A stretch of 64,000 nucleotides of DNA from Dillenia suffruticosa (lineage: Eukaryota > Streptophyta > Magnoliopsida > Dilleniales > Dilleniaceae), in NCBI GenBank assembly GCA_033439265.1, contig JAVTVX010000027.1, positions 3,177,001 to 3,241,000 on the forward strand, in the 5' to 3' direction. Below are positions 1 through 13,133 of this stretch, in pieces (position 1 is the stretch's first letter; each line of letters starts with the position of its first letter). Both the position numbers and the translations under genes were made by a program. A model generated the notes under the pieces. The model was given only the letters and a program-made list of their open reading frames with translations. It was not told the origin of the DNA and ran no database searches.

Positions 1-1240
1 ATTGTTTATTTGAGAACGTATCACTTTGTGTTATGGGTCTTTCCTTTTTCCATTTTCCTGGAAAAGTCTAGATCTAGACACTTAGAGATTTGGTTGTCCA
101 CAATTGAGTATGTGGGAAACACTCCTTCTTTTTGTTATTAAACTCTTTTGAATTAAGTAACTGGATACTCTATGTTTATAATTAGAAACTTTAAATTCAA
201 ACACTGAAAATGATAAAAAAAAAATTAGGAGAGTCGATCCCTAAAAAATTAATCCAAAATGTTTGAATCAGATTAATTGAGTAAAAACCTAAATATCAAT
301 GATAAAAAAATTCAAATTTTAGTAATATTTCGTTAGTCTAGTGGGTATGACACTAGCACCACACACTAAGAATCGAAATTTGAGTTCTGGTAGTAACAAA
401 AATAATACTAAGAAAACTCCCTCCCGATTGAGATCCGACAGTAATTAAATCGAAATTAGTTAGAGTAAAACTTTATATTTTTTACGGTGAATCAAATTTA
501 AGGGACAAAAAAAAATTCAAACTTTCTGGGCCCAAACTATCTAGAGTTGGGCCTATAATGGGCTTAGACAGATGCACTTACTTAATACAAATTGACTTCA
601 AGACAAGTGAGGGGTAGAGTCAAGAAGACCCGTGAGTTGTAGGCTTGTGGTCCGTGGGTGTGCGTCGTCCCTTGGACCGGGTTTCGGTGTGTTTGTTCTC
701 TCTTCCTAAAAAAATAATACAATTGACTTTTTTTTTCTTTTTATAAATTATTATTATTCAATGATTATATTAAATTCTATTAAATTTGATTAGAATGATA
801 TTTAATTTAAAAAAATTAAAACTTTCACGACACTTCTTTGCATACACATGAGTCAAAATTGAAACTTAATATTTGTGCAATTTTGTAGGTGTGGGCTACC
901 ATACCACAAACAAGAAAATTTTGTATTTATTTTACATTTTAGCCGGCGGCAAGAGTTAGATCTAAATTATTCTATCGGAGCGAGGTTTGATGAAAAATTG
1001 TTAATAACAATAAAAAAGATTGTTTACATTTCCATGACATTACCATTCTAATAATTGAAAATTACAACTAGTAACACAGTATTCTCTTTTATAATTTTTT
1101 AACAAATAGAATTTGAGAGTTAGTTTGAAATTATACGATATATAAAAAATTCAAATTCACATATAGTACTGCATATTCCAAAATTAAAAATAAATATTGT
1201 TGACTTGATCTTTAAATTAGGGTTGGGGTTGGCGTTGCCC
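1..1240. other. Intergenic, AT-rich, no gene seen
   Basis: No coding region is recognisable. Around 331-400 a stretch has a tRNA-like A-box look followed by a weak B-box-like motif, so it could be an old SINE remnant, but it is too degraded to call. The remainder is AT-rich spacer upstream of the RNR1 promoter. Confidence 0.6.
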
Positions 1241-1435
1241 TCGCTCACTCGTGCGTGCGGTAGCGAGTGAGATGGCAAAGCTTGTAGGGCACAATAAAGT
1301 GAGTGAGATTAGGGCCGACCATGTGCCGAAAATTGCTCGGCAAGATTGCCTCCCACTTGTTCAAACCTTCCAAAACAAACCTTACCTCTCTTTCTAAACG
1401 CTCTCCCATCACACACACACTCAGAAAATCAAAAC

Positions 1436-1446
1436 TTGGCGCCAAA
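1436..1446. promoter_or_regulatory. E2F-like palindromic site upstream of RNR1
   Basis: The sequence TTGGCGCCAAA is the near-perfect palindromic E2F/DP consensus. It lies about 370 bp before the RNR1 start codon. Plant and animal ribonucleotide reductase genes are known to be induced at G1/S through E2F sites, so site and gene fit each other. Binding itself is inferred. Confidence 0.6.
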
Positions 1447-1498
1447 CAAGAGCGCCATCCTCCCCTCTCATTCAAATCAAATCTCCATCATTAAAAAC

Positions 1499-1502
<4 letters not shown>

Positions 1503-1533
<31 letters not shown>
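1503..1533. repeat. (GA)n microsatellite in RNR1 5' region
   Basis: About 15 uninterrupted GA units lie roughly 280 bp before the RNR1 start codon, in the presumed promoter or leader. GA/CT tracts are common in plant core promoters. Confidence 0.9.
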
Positions 1534-1535
<2 letters not shown>

Positions 1536-1641
1536 ATTTTTTTCCATTTAAAGCGAAAGGGGTGAATTCATGGTGGTCCATACGCCTCATCAAGACCGTC
1601 CACCGAACCTCAAAACAAAATTTATCACAACCGTCCATTCC

Positions 1642-1652
1642 TTTTGGCGGGA
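1642..1652 (+). promoter_or_regulatory. Second E2F-like site near RNR1
   Basis: The sequence TTTTGGCGGGA matches the canonical E2F core TTTSGCGS. It sits about 165 bp before the RNR1 ATG and is the second E2F-like element in this promoter. Two sites upstream of an S-phase gene strengthen the cell-cycle reading. Confidence 0.6.
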
Positions 1653-1816
1653 CTTTCAAAACCCACTCAATTTCACATTTAGAGCCAAACCCTAATCCAT
1701 CCCTCCCTTATTTATTCTCTTTCTCCCTTCCGCTGTCTCATATCTCCGCTCACCTGTTCGACAAAAGTTCTCAGAGAGCAAAAATCTTGCCATCGATTCT
1801 TTGTTTTTGAGACAAA

Positions 1817-4800
1817 ATGTACGTGGTTAAGAGAGATGGTCGCCAAGAGGCTGTTCACTTCGACAAAATTACTGCACGTTTGAAGAAATTGAGTTATGGG
1901 TTGAGCGTCGATCACTGCGATCCGGTGTTGGTGTCACAGAAGGTGTGCGCTGGAGTCTACAAGGGCGTCACAACTAGTCAGCTCGATGAGCTGGCTGCCG
2001 AAACTGCTGCTGCTATGACTGCCAATCATCCAGATTATGCCTCGGTGAGGATTTTATTTTTTGGGTTGGTTTTGGGATTTTGTGATTTAAGGTTTGATTG
2101 GTACTAGGTATTTTTGGATTTTGCCAAAATATTGTGTTACTAGTATTGACCAAATTATTTCATCTGGGATTGTTACTTGTTACAGTTAGCGGCAAGAATT
2201 GTTGTTTCAAATTTGCATAAGAACACCAAGAAGTCATTTTCAGAAACGTAAGTGTTTCACTCATCTTATAATGGCGAATTCAGTTGCATCCCTGAATATG
2301 CAGGGCGTAGAAGATTAACTGATTAGTTGTGATATCAGGGTCAAAGACATGTACAACCACTACAATCAAAGGTCTGGAATGAAGGCTCCTTTGATTGCTG
2401 ATGATGTTTATGAGATCATTATGAAGGTTTGCTATTCTCCCTATTTTACTTGACTTGCTTTTTTAACCCTTGTTGCGTGATTTATTATGTTTTTATATTA
2501 TTACCCTCTATCAAACAACCAGAGAGGATGCTTTTCTTGCTCAATGGTCAATACTATTTTCTTCGCACTTTCCAAAGAATTTAGAGATTAGGCATAGACA
2601 ACTAAAGAGTTTTCAAACCTGTCTTGCTCTGGATTCAACTCAGTAGGATCTAGGTTGCCCTTTTCCCCCATATACTTTTAGTAAGATTATCAATTGACTG
2701 CTGTCTAGATATGATATCAGCGTCTTTAGTTTCTTGGTTAGTAAAATAAGCCAATTTGTAATAATCAACTTCATCTTTGAAACTCAACACATAAACCGCT
2801 CCTAATTAAGTGCACTCATTTTAGATGTATCAAAGATATTATATTTGTTATGTGATCTAAGTGGCTATTTACATCTTGACCATTGTTTCAGAATGCTGCT
2901 CGCTTAGACAGTGAGATCATTTATGACCGGGACTTTGATTATGATTACTTTGGCTTTAAGACGCTTGAGAGGTCATACCTCTTAAAAGTGCAAGGGAAGG
3001 TTGTTGAAAGACCACAACACATGCTGATGAGGGTTGCTGTCGGGATCCACAAGGATGACATTGAATCAGCGATTAGAACATACCACTTGATGTCCCAACG
3101 ATGGTTTACTCATGCTTCTCCTACCCTCTTCAATGCAGGGACTCCCAGGCCTCAAGTATATCTTCTAGCACCCATATGTACTTTTTGTTGTGATTTGTCA
3201 AAAGCTTCATGCATCTTGATTTTTAGATTAGATGAAGCTTGGGGTTCAGTTATGCTACTTTGGGTCTTTTCACTTGTGCTGATCTTTGTGATATGGTTGA
3301 CAGTTGAGTAGCTGCTTTCTTATATGCATGAAAGATGACAGCATAGAGGGAATATATGACACTTTGAAGGAGTGTGCAGTTATCAGCAAATCAGCAGGTG
3401 GAATTGGTGTTTCAATTCATAACATCCGTGCCATGGGCAGTTACATTCGTGGAACGAATGGGACATCGAATGGCATTGTACCAATGCTACGAGTGTTTAA
3501 TGACACTGCTCGCTACGTTGACCAAGGTGGTGGCAAGAGAAAAGGTACATGCTCAATCTTTATTGCTTGTTTTATTTGTACTGCTGGTGCATATAACGCG
3601 TCTGTGTGAACTTTAACATTGGCTTTGCTCTAAATGCATGAAGTCCAAAATATTTAGTTGCATGAAGTATTCTGTCATGCTTAAATGTTATTTAAAATGT
3701 TATTTTGCTTATTGCAGGTGCTTTTGCTGTGTATTTGGAGCCATGGCATGCTGATATATTTGAGTTTCTAGATCTCAGGAAGAACCATGGAAAGGTATTG
3801 TTGGACATCTCTGTTAAGACTATTGCCCGATGATGATAATTGCCTGCTCATTCCAAAACTATAATAGAGTGTGAATTTTGCAGTTCAACCTTATTTGATC
3901 TGTTTCATCAGTTGTTTCCTTCACCATATCTGGGAACCATTCACTTAATGTCAGTGATCTGTTTGTTTAATTGCAGGAAGAGCACCGGGCTCGGGATCTC
4001 TTCTATGCCCTTTGGGTCCCTGATCTCTTTATGCAAAGAGTGCAAAGTAATGGAGAATGGTCATTGTTTTGCCCTAGTGAAGCTCCAGGCTTGGCTGATT
4101 GCTGGGGTGAAGAATTTGAGCAACTTTACCAGCAGTATGAAAGAAAAGTAATTTCTGTACTGCCTTTTTTTATTGTTATCTTACCTAATACTTATTTTTT
4201 GCTCATGCTCATGCTATTATGTTTCTTAAAATGATATTAATTGCTTTCTTTGTTTTGGACTTAGGGCAAGGCAAAGAAAGTTGTCCAGGCACAGAATTTG
4301 TGGTTTGAAATTTTGAAATCCCAAATTGAAACAGGAACTCCCTATATGCTTTTTAAGGTATTCACCAAGGACAAACATGATCCCTTTTGCTGCTAATCAA
4401 ATGCTTCATTTTGTATTTTCTTAATGATTCCTTTATGTTGTTTGCACTTGTGAAGGATACTTGCAATAGGAAAAGTAACCAGCAAAACCTGGGTACAATT
4501 AAATCCTCCAACTTGTGTACTGAGATTATTGAGTATACAAGTCCTACAGAGACTGCTGTTTGCAATCTGGCATCCATTGCTTTACCACGATATGTCAGAG
4601 AGAAGGTCGGTTAAGCTTGTAAAACATATTGGCAGTCTGTTTCATGCCTTTATTGGGGTTCTAATAATGCTCTTCTTGCAGGGGGTCCCAAGTGAGTCAC
4701 AACCATCAAAGCTTGTAGGGAGCGGTGGCTCTAAGAATCGATATTTTGATTTTGACAAGCTGGGGGAGATTACTGCAATTATCACTGCAAATCTCAACAA

Positions 4801-6794
4801 GATTATTGATGTAAACTACTACCCCGTTGAAAATGCAAGAAGGTCAAACTTACGCCATAGACCTATTGGCCTTGGAGTTCAAGGGCTTGCGGATACCTTC
4901 ATTTTACTTGGCATGGCATTTGACTCTCCAGAGGTGAATATTGTGGTTGATCGGAACCTCTTTTATTTGTATATTTAAATTTAGATTGTTGGGGGTTCAA
5001 TAGTATTTGTCTTTAAATTTCAGGCTCAACAACTGAACCGGGACATATTTGAGACTATATACTATCATGCACTGAAAGCTTCTGCTGAGCTGGCTGCAAA
5101 AGAAGGCCCATACGAGACTTACAATGGGAGTCCTGTTAGCAAGGTATCAATCGATCAAATCATAGTTGCAGTCTTGGCCTGAAGCCTAGGCCAGGACTGC
5201 ATGCAAAATGGAAATCATTGGAGTAGTTATGTGCAACAAGTCTGTTGTTAAAACATGGAACTGAGAAAGGTACTAGCTATATTGTAGCTGTAACTTGCAG
5301 TTGTCGCTCTCATTTCTCAGTGACAGCTATTATGCCACTATGGTAAATTTTTTATTATTTAAATGTGGTCAACCAGTAGGGCTGAAATGAGATCAGCTAA
5401 TTCATGAATAGCTCATGATTTGATTTGGTAATTAGATCAATAAGCTAAATTCACAAAAGCAAGTGTATTTTTGCATTAAACACCTCTAAAGTCTCTTATA
5501 AACACACTTTATGTTTAGATTAATTTCTGGGACATTATTTGACAAACTTACTGGAAGAAAAAAAAGGAAGTGTCTTGAACCCATGGTGAATAATTTTGTT
5601 AGGTGTTATATCCTGTGACAGTTAAACTTTTGTTCTTATTGGTGGCCATTCTGATGTGCAGGGAATCCTGCAACCTGATATGTGGGGTGCAACACCATCT
5701 GATAGATGGGATTGGGATCATTTAAGGAAAATGATATCTACAAATGGAGTACGAAACTCGCTTCTGGTGGCGCCCATGCCAACTGCTTCCACAAGTCAGA
5801 TCCTTGGCAACAACGAATGCTTTGAGCCATATACTTCCAATATCTATAGCCGCAGAGTCCTAAGGTTTTTCTCTTAACCAATTAAATTGATATCCTCCTT
5901 TCATGCCATCCCTTCTCTTTGCAACTCTTTTGGTTATTATTGGTTAATGTGATCCCTTGAATGTTCTTTGCAGTGGTGAATTTGTTGTGGTTAACAAGCA
6001 TCTTCTACATGACTTAACTGAGATGGGCCTTTGGTCTCCAGCCCTTAAGAACAAGATAATTTATGAGGATGGGTCTGTTCAAAACATTGCAGAAATACCA
6101 CAGGAATTGAAAAACATTTACAAGTAGGCGTTCTTTGTTTTTTCACTCTTATGCTTCTGTTTATATGCTCTCTCCATTCTCACATTGTCTTCTGCATTTA
6201 GGACTGTGTGGGAGATCAAGCAAAGGACCCTGGTTGATATGGCTGTTGATCGTGGATGCTTCATAGACCAGAGTCAAAGCCTTAACATACACATGGACAA
6301 ACCCAATTTTGGCAAACTTACTTCTTTGCATTTCCATGCTTGGTCTAAGGTATTTACTGATGCTGAGAAACATATGTTCTTTGGATTTGATATCAGGATT
6401 AGAGTTTATACTTTTCTCTCCCTATCTAGGATACTGGAGTTATTTTGATTATGATCATGAATTCTACTATTATTATTATTCTCTTTTTCATCATAAATGA
6501 CAACATTTTCTTTTCATCGTTGCAAAAGGGTCTGAAAACGGGGATGTATTATCTTCGATCACGTGCTGCCGCAGATGCGATCAAGTTCACTGTTGATACA
6601 TCCGCTCTCAAAGTAAGTTGCTGCTGCTGTTTATGTGCATTGTGTAATTCGTCTGGTAAACTAGTTTAATCTTTGCTGACTGAATGTTGGCCATGCAGGA
6701 GCAATCCAAGTCTCCAGATGATGATAATACCAAAATGGCTCAGATGGTATGTTCTTTACAAAACCGCGATGAATGCTTGGCTTGTGGAAGTTAG
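1817..6794 (+). CDS. RNR1: Ribonucleoside-diphosphate reductase large subunit (class I R1)
   Basis: R1 reduces ribonucleoside diphosphates to deoxy forms with the R2 subunit and so sets the dNTP supply for DNA synthesis. Sixteen exons join in phase: 1817-2044, 2186-2247, 2339-2426, 2892-3155, 3304-3544, 3718-3794, 3977-4147, 4265-4357, 4456-4605, 4682-4933, 5024-5143, 5662-5864, 5974-6123, 6202-6349, 6529-6612, 6699-6794. The product is 808 residues, close to the usual plant length of about 816. An N-terminal ATP cone (residues 1 to about 90, starting MYVVKRDGR) is followed by the catalytic barrel. The redox pair Cys218 (LSSCFL) and Cys444 (VCNLAS), the thiyl Cys429 with Asn427 and Glu431 (NLCTEI), the radical-path tyrosines 756-757 (MYYLRSR) and the C-terminal shuttle pair CLAC (803-806) are all present. 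It looks intact and functional. E2F-like sites upstream suggest S-phase expression. Confidence 0.96.
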
Positions 6795-7206
6795 AAGTCT
6801 TGTGATGATGTTCGGTTCTAGAAGGAGGTTGGTCATTATTCTGCAACGTGGGTGAGAGAGTCTAAGAATTTTTTCAAAGAAATCATGCTATTTACCGGCA
6901 ATGTGATTGGAAGTTAAAAGATTATCTTCTATAGGTGCTGTCTCACAAACTAGATGACTGAAAAATCATTGTATAGCTTTATAATTGTATTGGCATCTAT
7001 CCGAGTATGTTTCTTTGTATATGTATTGTCTTGAAATTTTCATATGATTGGTTAATGTTCTTCTGACTTGGCCTTTAAATTAAGCATGTGGTTGATGAAA
7101 ACTCAGGTTGACCAACCCCCGCCTTGCATTTTTCCAACTTGTTAGGAAAGATTATCTGGTGGGTTGGGTTTGGTTAATGAACAGAGGTCCAATTAGCACG
7201 GTATAC

Positions 7207-7241
7207 GGTTGGAGGTTGGAGGTTGGAGGTTGGAGGTTGGA
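7207..7241 (+). repeat. Minisatellite of five GGTTGGA units
   Basis: Five perfect head-to-tail copies of the heptamer GGTTGGA lie about 410 bp after the RNR1 stop codon. The G-doublets could form a two-tetrad G-quadruplex on this strand. Confidence 0.9.
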
Positions 7242-8920
7242 GGGGTGACTCAAATTTCCCACGGCCTGACGCGCTTTTGACTCATCTTTAGGGCATGGGT
7301 ATTTTGTGGCTCCTCAATTTTTTAAAACATGGAAATGGGTAACCTTGCATAGAATAAATAATGATTTGCGATAATTAGTAAAAAAAAAAAATTAGTCAAA
7401 ATAAATAGAGATATCAGAAGAAATAAATCAATTCATGCCATCAGCACGTTGATTTTTAATAATTAGTCAAGAAACAATTTAATTGATAATATGCTAATAT
7501 AGATCGCCGCATACAATTGGACCCACATATTATTATTTTTTTAATGTAATAAAATAATAATGGTTTATAATTTTTAGTGAATCATTTGCACAAAATTAAT
7601 ATTTCCTACTAATATTTTATTTTATTTTATTTTACAAATACAGTAAAATAAAATAAAAAGAGGCAACAAGAGGCTTTCCAAAGGGATCTCTTGACCATAG
7701 GGAGAAGTTAGCATGTCATTTTTCCTGTGACGTGAGTGTTAAAGAAGATAAACTGTGAGATGCATCAAATCCTGTCATTTTCATTCTAACCAAATTCAAA
7801 ATCACAGTGATTTTCACGTTCAGATTCACAGATTTTTAGGGTCAAGCATCATCCCAAATCAGCTTTTAGAATAAGTCAGTAAAATCTCTACCTATATTTT
7901 CAGATATTTCCCGAATATGAACTTGATTTTATTTTTATTCTCACTGCCAAATTCTTGACTTTTGCCCTTTCGGAAATTCAAAAACCTAACTCCATTTCAA
8001 AAATTTATTTGTAATAAATTCATTTAAAATCGTGTACGTGATACAATCTATTTCTATTATTTTTGTAATCAGTTGGTACCAAACTTCATCTGAATAATTT
8101 TGTGAAACTTATTAAGGGTTGACTTTTTCAAATCTCATATCACTGAAAGATGAAACATAACCTATGATTTTATGAAAGAGAATGAAATCGGTGATACTCA
8201 TTGCCTATTTCTTCTAAGCACGCATATGAGCGTTCGATTCATATATTTAAATCAAATATATAATCATTATTCCCCAAAAAAAAAAAAAAAATTCAAACTC
8301 ATGAGTGAAAAAGAATAGTTTAGTGCGGTTCATATGAAAAATTTTGCTAAATATGAACACTTTTTAATTCGTCTCCACTAAATTTATTTATTATTTTATT
8401 ATAATTAAAAAAATAAGTTGACCCGCACTCACAAAAAAAAAAAAAAAAAACAAAACAAAAAAATGGTTCACAATAAAAATAAATGCTAACCATTGGACTT
8501 CGTTACAAAGTTCTGTTGTGAAAGGTTTTATAGGAAAAGTCAAATATTAAAAAAATTTTGTTTAAATGTTTACTCCTATTTGAATTTTCGTGAATCATAA
8601 TTTTTGCAATTCTCGTCCAACTTAGGAAAAAAAAAAAATGGTTCTTGCGGGAAAGACTTCAGTTTTATGGAAACTTGGAGTCAAAAATTGAACAAGTTGG
8701 AGATCTCTCTCTCTCTCTATCTCTGTGGGGGTAAGATTATTCGGTGGAGGTTTGTAAAGGATTTGAGCGTGGAGGGGGAGGGAAGGTCGCTGTTTTACGC
8801 GTTGAAAAAGAAAATAAAATTATAAAAAGTATCAATTATTTTTCACCGTGCAAAAATATTAAATTGTCATTTATTTCGAGTCGAACTCAGGAATGGAGAA
8901 AGGACACAGCATCGTTTATC

Positions 8921-9101
8921 AACTGCGCCAACCAATATCGATGATTTGAACTCTTGCCCTCACAACAGCATCCAGAGGAATGTATGTAAACACTTACTTA
9001 TATGTCAGCACCATTTGCCAACTATGCTAACATACCAATGTTGATGATTTGCACTCTCACCCTCACAACATCTAGAGGAATGTTCACTTACTTATATGTT
9101 A
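8921..9101. repeat. Imperfect direct repeat of about 70-85 bp
   Basis: Two diverged copies (about 8921-9008 and 9020-9101) share the order: CAAT..GATGATTTG, CTCTTGCCCTCACAACA or a near match, AGAGGAATGT, CACTTACTTATATGT. This looks like an old local tandem duplication. No coding role is visible. Confidence 0.6.
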
Positions 9102-11300
9102 TAAATTTGGTTAAATGATTTGTACCAAAAAAAAAAAATTGGTTAAATGATTGTATATTAATTACCCTTTAACTAAAATATTATATTCGAATTATGTATA
9201 TAGAAAAAATAATTATCAGGAGAGTTTTTCTTCTTAATCGTCAAATTTAACTCGAATCAGATTTAATCAGATTTAATGTAATTATCAAATACCAATGATA
9301 TATAATATATCCATACACACGCACTAATTGCCCTTCTGAAGTACTTGTTGATAGAGAAAATGCAATATCAATATCATACAAACAAACGGAAGAAAACAAC
9401 AAACAAGTGTACATTATAAACAATATTCAGCTGAACCTTGTGTGGGTTTTACCTTCTGGGAGGGACCTTGATCCTCCAAATATGCATATATTTTGAGAAT
9501 GGTCGCATCCAAGTGGACGAGATCCTTTTCAGAGTAACATTTATGTTGATATATATATATATATTTTTATTTTTATTATACAGAGATTTAAAACTGAGAT
9601 TATTAGATTGAAGGAGAGAATTATAATTACTAGATTATCTATTTTGAATCTTGTGTTGATATTCTAACTAAACTAGACCTTCGCCATCTCCTAACTTTTA
9701 TGAATTTTTCTCCTTTTTCGGTAAGATATCGTTCTTTAATCAGAGATATTTAGGAAATGGATTACCTTAGAAGCTAGTTTCTCTCCGTCCGTTTTATATA
9801 AATAAATAACAAATTGAGACGGAATATCTTGCCTTCAGTTTTTTGGGGGTATTATGGTAATTTAGTGTCTAGTATAAACAGGGATGACGTTTCAACCGAA
9901 GTCAACGTTGACAAATGAGGTGTTGGGTCGGCATCTTAGTCGGAGCCGAGCGTAGAAATTTTAGTGAAGGTCGTTTTTATTATTTTTGGTGAATAATATT
10001 ATCATAATATTAGAATTTACAAAAATAAAAAAAATGTGCTGGAAATTCGCAAGCGGGTCAAACAGATTGACCCGACAAACATTCCGAACCATATCCGAGT
10101 TTGACCTGTCGACTCTCAGATATTTGGCACGCTTTCCTTAATTTAAATATTTACTTAACACTTATTTAGATAAATTTGGATTAATATATTAAATTATTAA
10201 TTAGTGAAGATTGATCAAAAATTCATTTTTTTCGTTTTCGTGTTATTCATCTAAATTTCCCCTATTTTTTTAGCCAAAAGAAATACAAATTAATTATTTT
10301 TAAATAGAATTTCTATTTTTTATTAAATTTGTAAATAGTTTTTTTTAATTTTTCTCCTTGCACTAAACATATTTAGTTAATTAAGCATTTTTAGTGTAAT
10401 TTGATGTTATACAATTGAATTGGGTAATTAATCAATAAATTGCAACTTAATTATTAAATATAAAAATTTTTATTAAAATAATGTGAATTTTAAGAATAAA
10501 TTTAACATATTTAAATAAGTTTTATAAAAGTAAAATTAACTTTTACGTCACATTCCACATAATCCAGTTCAAAATTAACTTTTAGATTTAAAATATTGAA
10601 ATAATTCAAAATTAATTAAATTAAAGAGTTTCCATATAAATTATCACATAAAGTTTAATTTATTTAATTAATAATTTTCTTTTATCTATATATCATTGCT
10701 TTATTTTCCTAACCACTAAAGAAATTCCAAATTTTCGAAAAATTATTTATTTTTGCCGAACTCAGAATATATATATATATATATTACTATCTCTGAATTT
10801 TATATTGGCCGGTCCAATCATCTTCGCCCAACTGCTGTGCCGTAGGCACTTGAAAAACATAACGGGTTTCTTCCCGAACGGGTTCTTTCATGTGCGGTGT
10901 CGGCCATCTCTGATTTTTGTGTCTCAATCTTAAGCACCGACGTTCAAAATGCAAGGCTCGGAATGGTGTCGGTATTCGTTTTGAATTCACACGAAGAACC
11001 TTTGACTCCTTCTCTTAAAAGGTTCCCATAACTCAACTTCAACTTGAGCGAATAAGGAATGCGAAATTTGTCAAAGACTGCAAGTGGAGATGGCGGACTT
11101 ACTGTTCTTATGCCGCTTTCTTTAATCCTCAATTGCAAACCTCGTACGTTATAAAACTGCCTCAGTTCAGTGTTTCCTAAATGGGATTTTGCTAAAAGCC
11201 AAAAGAAATTGTGGGGGTCGATTCATTTGGAAGAAAATTTATTTAAAAAAACAAAAAGAACACTGTTTTCTTTTGAAAGGCTTACATGTGCTTTTTCAAG

Positions 11301-11866
11301 ATGGCGAATTCGAGGAATCCGACGAATGGTGATGGGAGAGAGAGTGAAGAAGAACATAGAGATCCGATTTCGTTTTCTCCGATAATGATTTCTGGGTATA
11401 ATAGAGATATGGAAATGATGGCTATGGTTTCGGCCTTGACAAATGTTGTTTGTGGAGAAACAGGGGATTCGATGCTTGCTGGAGGTAATCTTCTCTCTCC
11501 AAATGATGGTTTTGGTAATTCATTCTTTTCTCCATCTTCCTCTTCTCCTCCTTCTTCGACACCTTCTTCGTCGTCCTCAATGGCTTTGGGATTGAAGAGA
11601 GGACGTGAACGTTTTGGAAGTTTTTGTGATTTTGAGCAGCAAGGAGGGACATCATCTGCAACCAGAGGTTAGCCGCACATATGATATCTTCAACCAATCA
11701 CGACATACCATTAATGTGCCATTCGTAGGGAATTTTTTTTTTTTAAACCATTTGAGTATGTATGGATATTCACATGGTACGTCATTTATAATTTTAGCAT
11801 GAATTTATTTTATCCATCATTCAACAATCCTAATTTTAGTAAGAATGAATGCCCATAAAATAGTAG

Positions 11867-11915
<49 letters not shown>

Positions 11916-13133
11916 AACCTAGGATTCATGAATTTTGTATTTTTATATTATTTTTATGATTATATATAAATATATACCCATAATACTCATAGAACGTTGT
12001 TACTTCCTTACAAAATATATGTACAATATATTTTTAATGCAGGTTAGTTTATAGTTATATAGGTAACATTTTTCTTATCATGATTTCTACATTTCTTCAT
12101 GAATAAAGAAGAAACATGATTTTATAATGTAAAGGATTTATTTTTTTCATAGGTTTTGAATGTTCTTACATAATTTCTCAAATTACAATTCAATCAAGTC
12201 AAGAACATTAAAAAAAAAAATCCAGGAGAGATCTTTTTATTACTTAAAACTATGAAAAATTATGCACAAAAAAAAATCTGTTTAATAACAATTTAGTAAA
12301 CTGATCCAAATAATAAAAATTGATGAGTTACCAAAATGCGCATTTTAATATTATTGCATAAATAAAATATTTTGAATTAACTTTTTCAATCTAAATAATG
12401 TTATTATAAGAATTTTTATGAATATTTTTATTTTTCATATCTCCATTTATTTTTTTGTCTCCAATTATTTGTAGAAATTGCGAACCTGACCCTCAAGCCA
12501 ACACCCCCACCACCGCCTCCAAAAACAGAGGCATTATACGTGTCAACATACGAGAACACCGAAAACACAGCCTACAACACAGAGCCGAGAAGAAGATACA
12601 GAGGAGTCAGACAGAGGCCATGGGGAAAATGGGCAGCTGAAATCAGAGACCCTTTCAAGGCTGCAAGAGTCTGGCTGGGCACATTCGACACTGCAGAAGC
12701 TGCAGCACGAGCCTACGACGAAGCCGCTCTTCGTTTTCGAGGAAGCAGAGCAAAACTCAACTTTCCGGAAAATGTCATTCTCCGAGCATCTCCGGAGGAA
12801 TCTCCCGCGACCCAGTTGACCATTTCGGATTCTTCCAACACCCTTTTGAGGAACCCTATGTTGGATTACCAGGTTGTTCAGAATCATCCGGAATCTGAAA
12901 ATCCACTGTTTCGGATACAGGGGAACGAGAATGATTACAATGAGGTTTTGAGTTATTCTCACAATCAAAATGATGATCTTTTGGAACAATTGATGAGGTC
13001 TTCATCTTCTAGTTCAATGGCTAATCAAATGCAGTCTTCATCGTCATCGCCACCGCCTTCTTCATCCTCATCAGCTTCTCAGTTTTTGCCTGGTCAACGG
13101 GAGATCGGGAGGCGGGGAAAGGAGAGAGAATAA
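11301..13133 (+). CDS. AP2/ERF-family transcription factor (ERF subfamily, group X/ABR1-like)
   Basis: This is a nuclear DNA-binding regulator expected to bind GCC-box type sites in ethylene, ABA or wound responses. Two exons, 11301-11667 and 12475-13133, join in phase (G|AA) and give 341 residues. One AP2 domain covers about residues 163-221 ([20 protein letters not shown] ... LNFPENV). The Ala and Asp of WAAEIRD mark the ERF rather than the DREB subfamily. The acidic and serine-rich N-terminus, a six-proline run before the domain, and the single intron ahead of it resemble the ABR1/RAP2.6/ERF110 group, which is how I place it. ATG 11301 (MANSRN) is preferred over the in-frame ATG at 11286. 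The last 18 residues are basic and unlike the family: a possible recent frameshift near the stop is discussed in the findings. The 807-bp intron holds a long AT repeat. Confidence 0.9.
11871..11910. repeat. (AT)n microsatellite in ERF intron
   Basis: About 20 uninterrupted AT units lie within the single intron of the ERF gene. It is likely to vary in length between individuals. Confidence 0.95.

Larger units (their letters stand above)
6795..11300. other. RNR1 3' end and intergenic spacer
   Basis: The first 250 to 300 bp are probably the RNR1 3'UTR. The rest is AT-rich with several A/T homopolymers. Besides a heptamer minisatellite and a short imperfect direct repeat I see no coding potential. 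The last few hundred bases, somewhat GC-richer from about 10.8 kb, are probably the promoter and leader of the ERF gene. Confidence 0.6.

Noticed and set aside
331-400. Degenerate tRNA gene or SINE
   Set aside because: A-box-like and B-box-like words are present but too altered, with no target-site duplication or cloverleaf visible.
10787-11138. - strand frames upstream of the ERF gene
   Set aside because: No family resemblance, and the position suits the ERF promoter and leader.
12543-12989. 148-codon - strand frame across the AP2 region
   Set aside because: Shadow of the ERF exon; the + strand encodes the AP2 domain.
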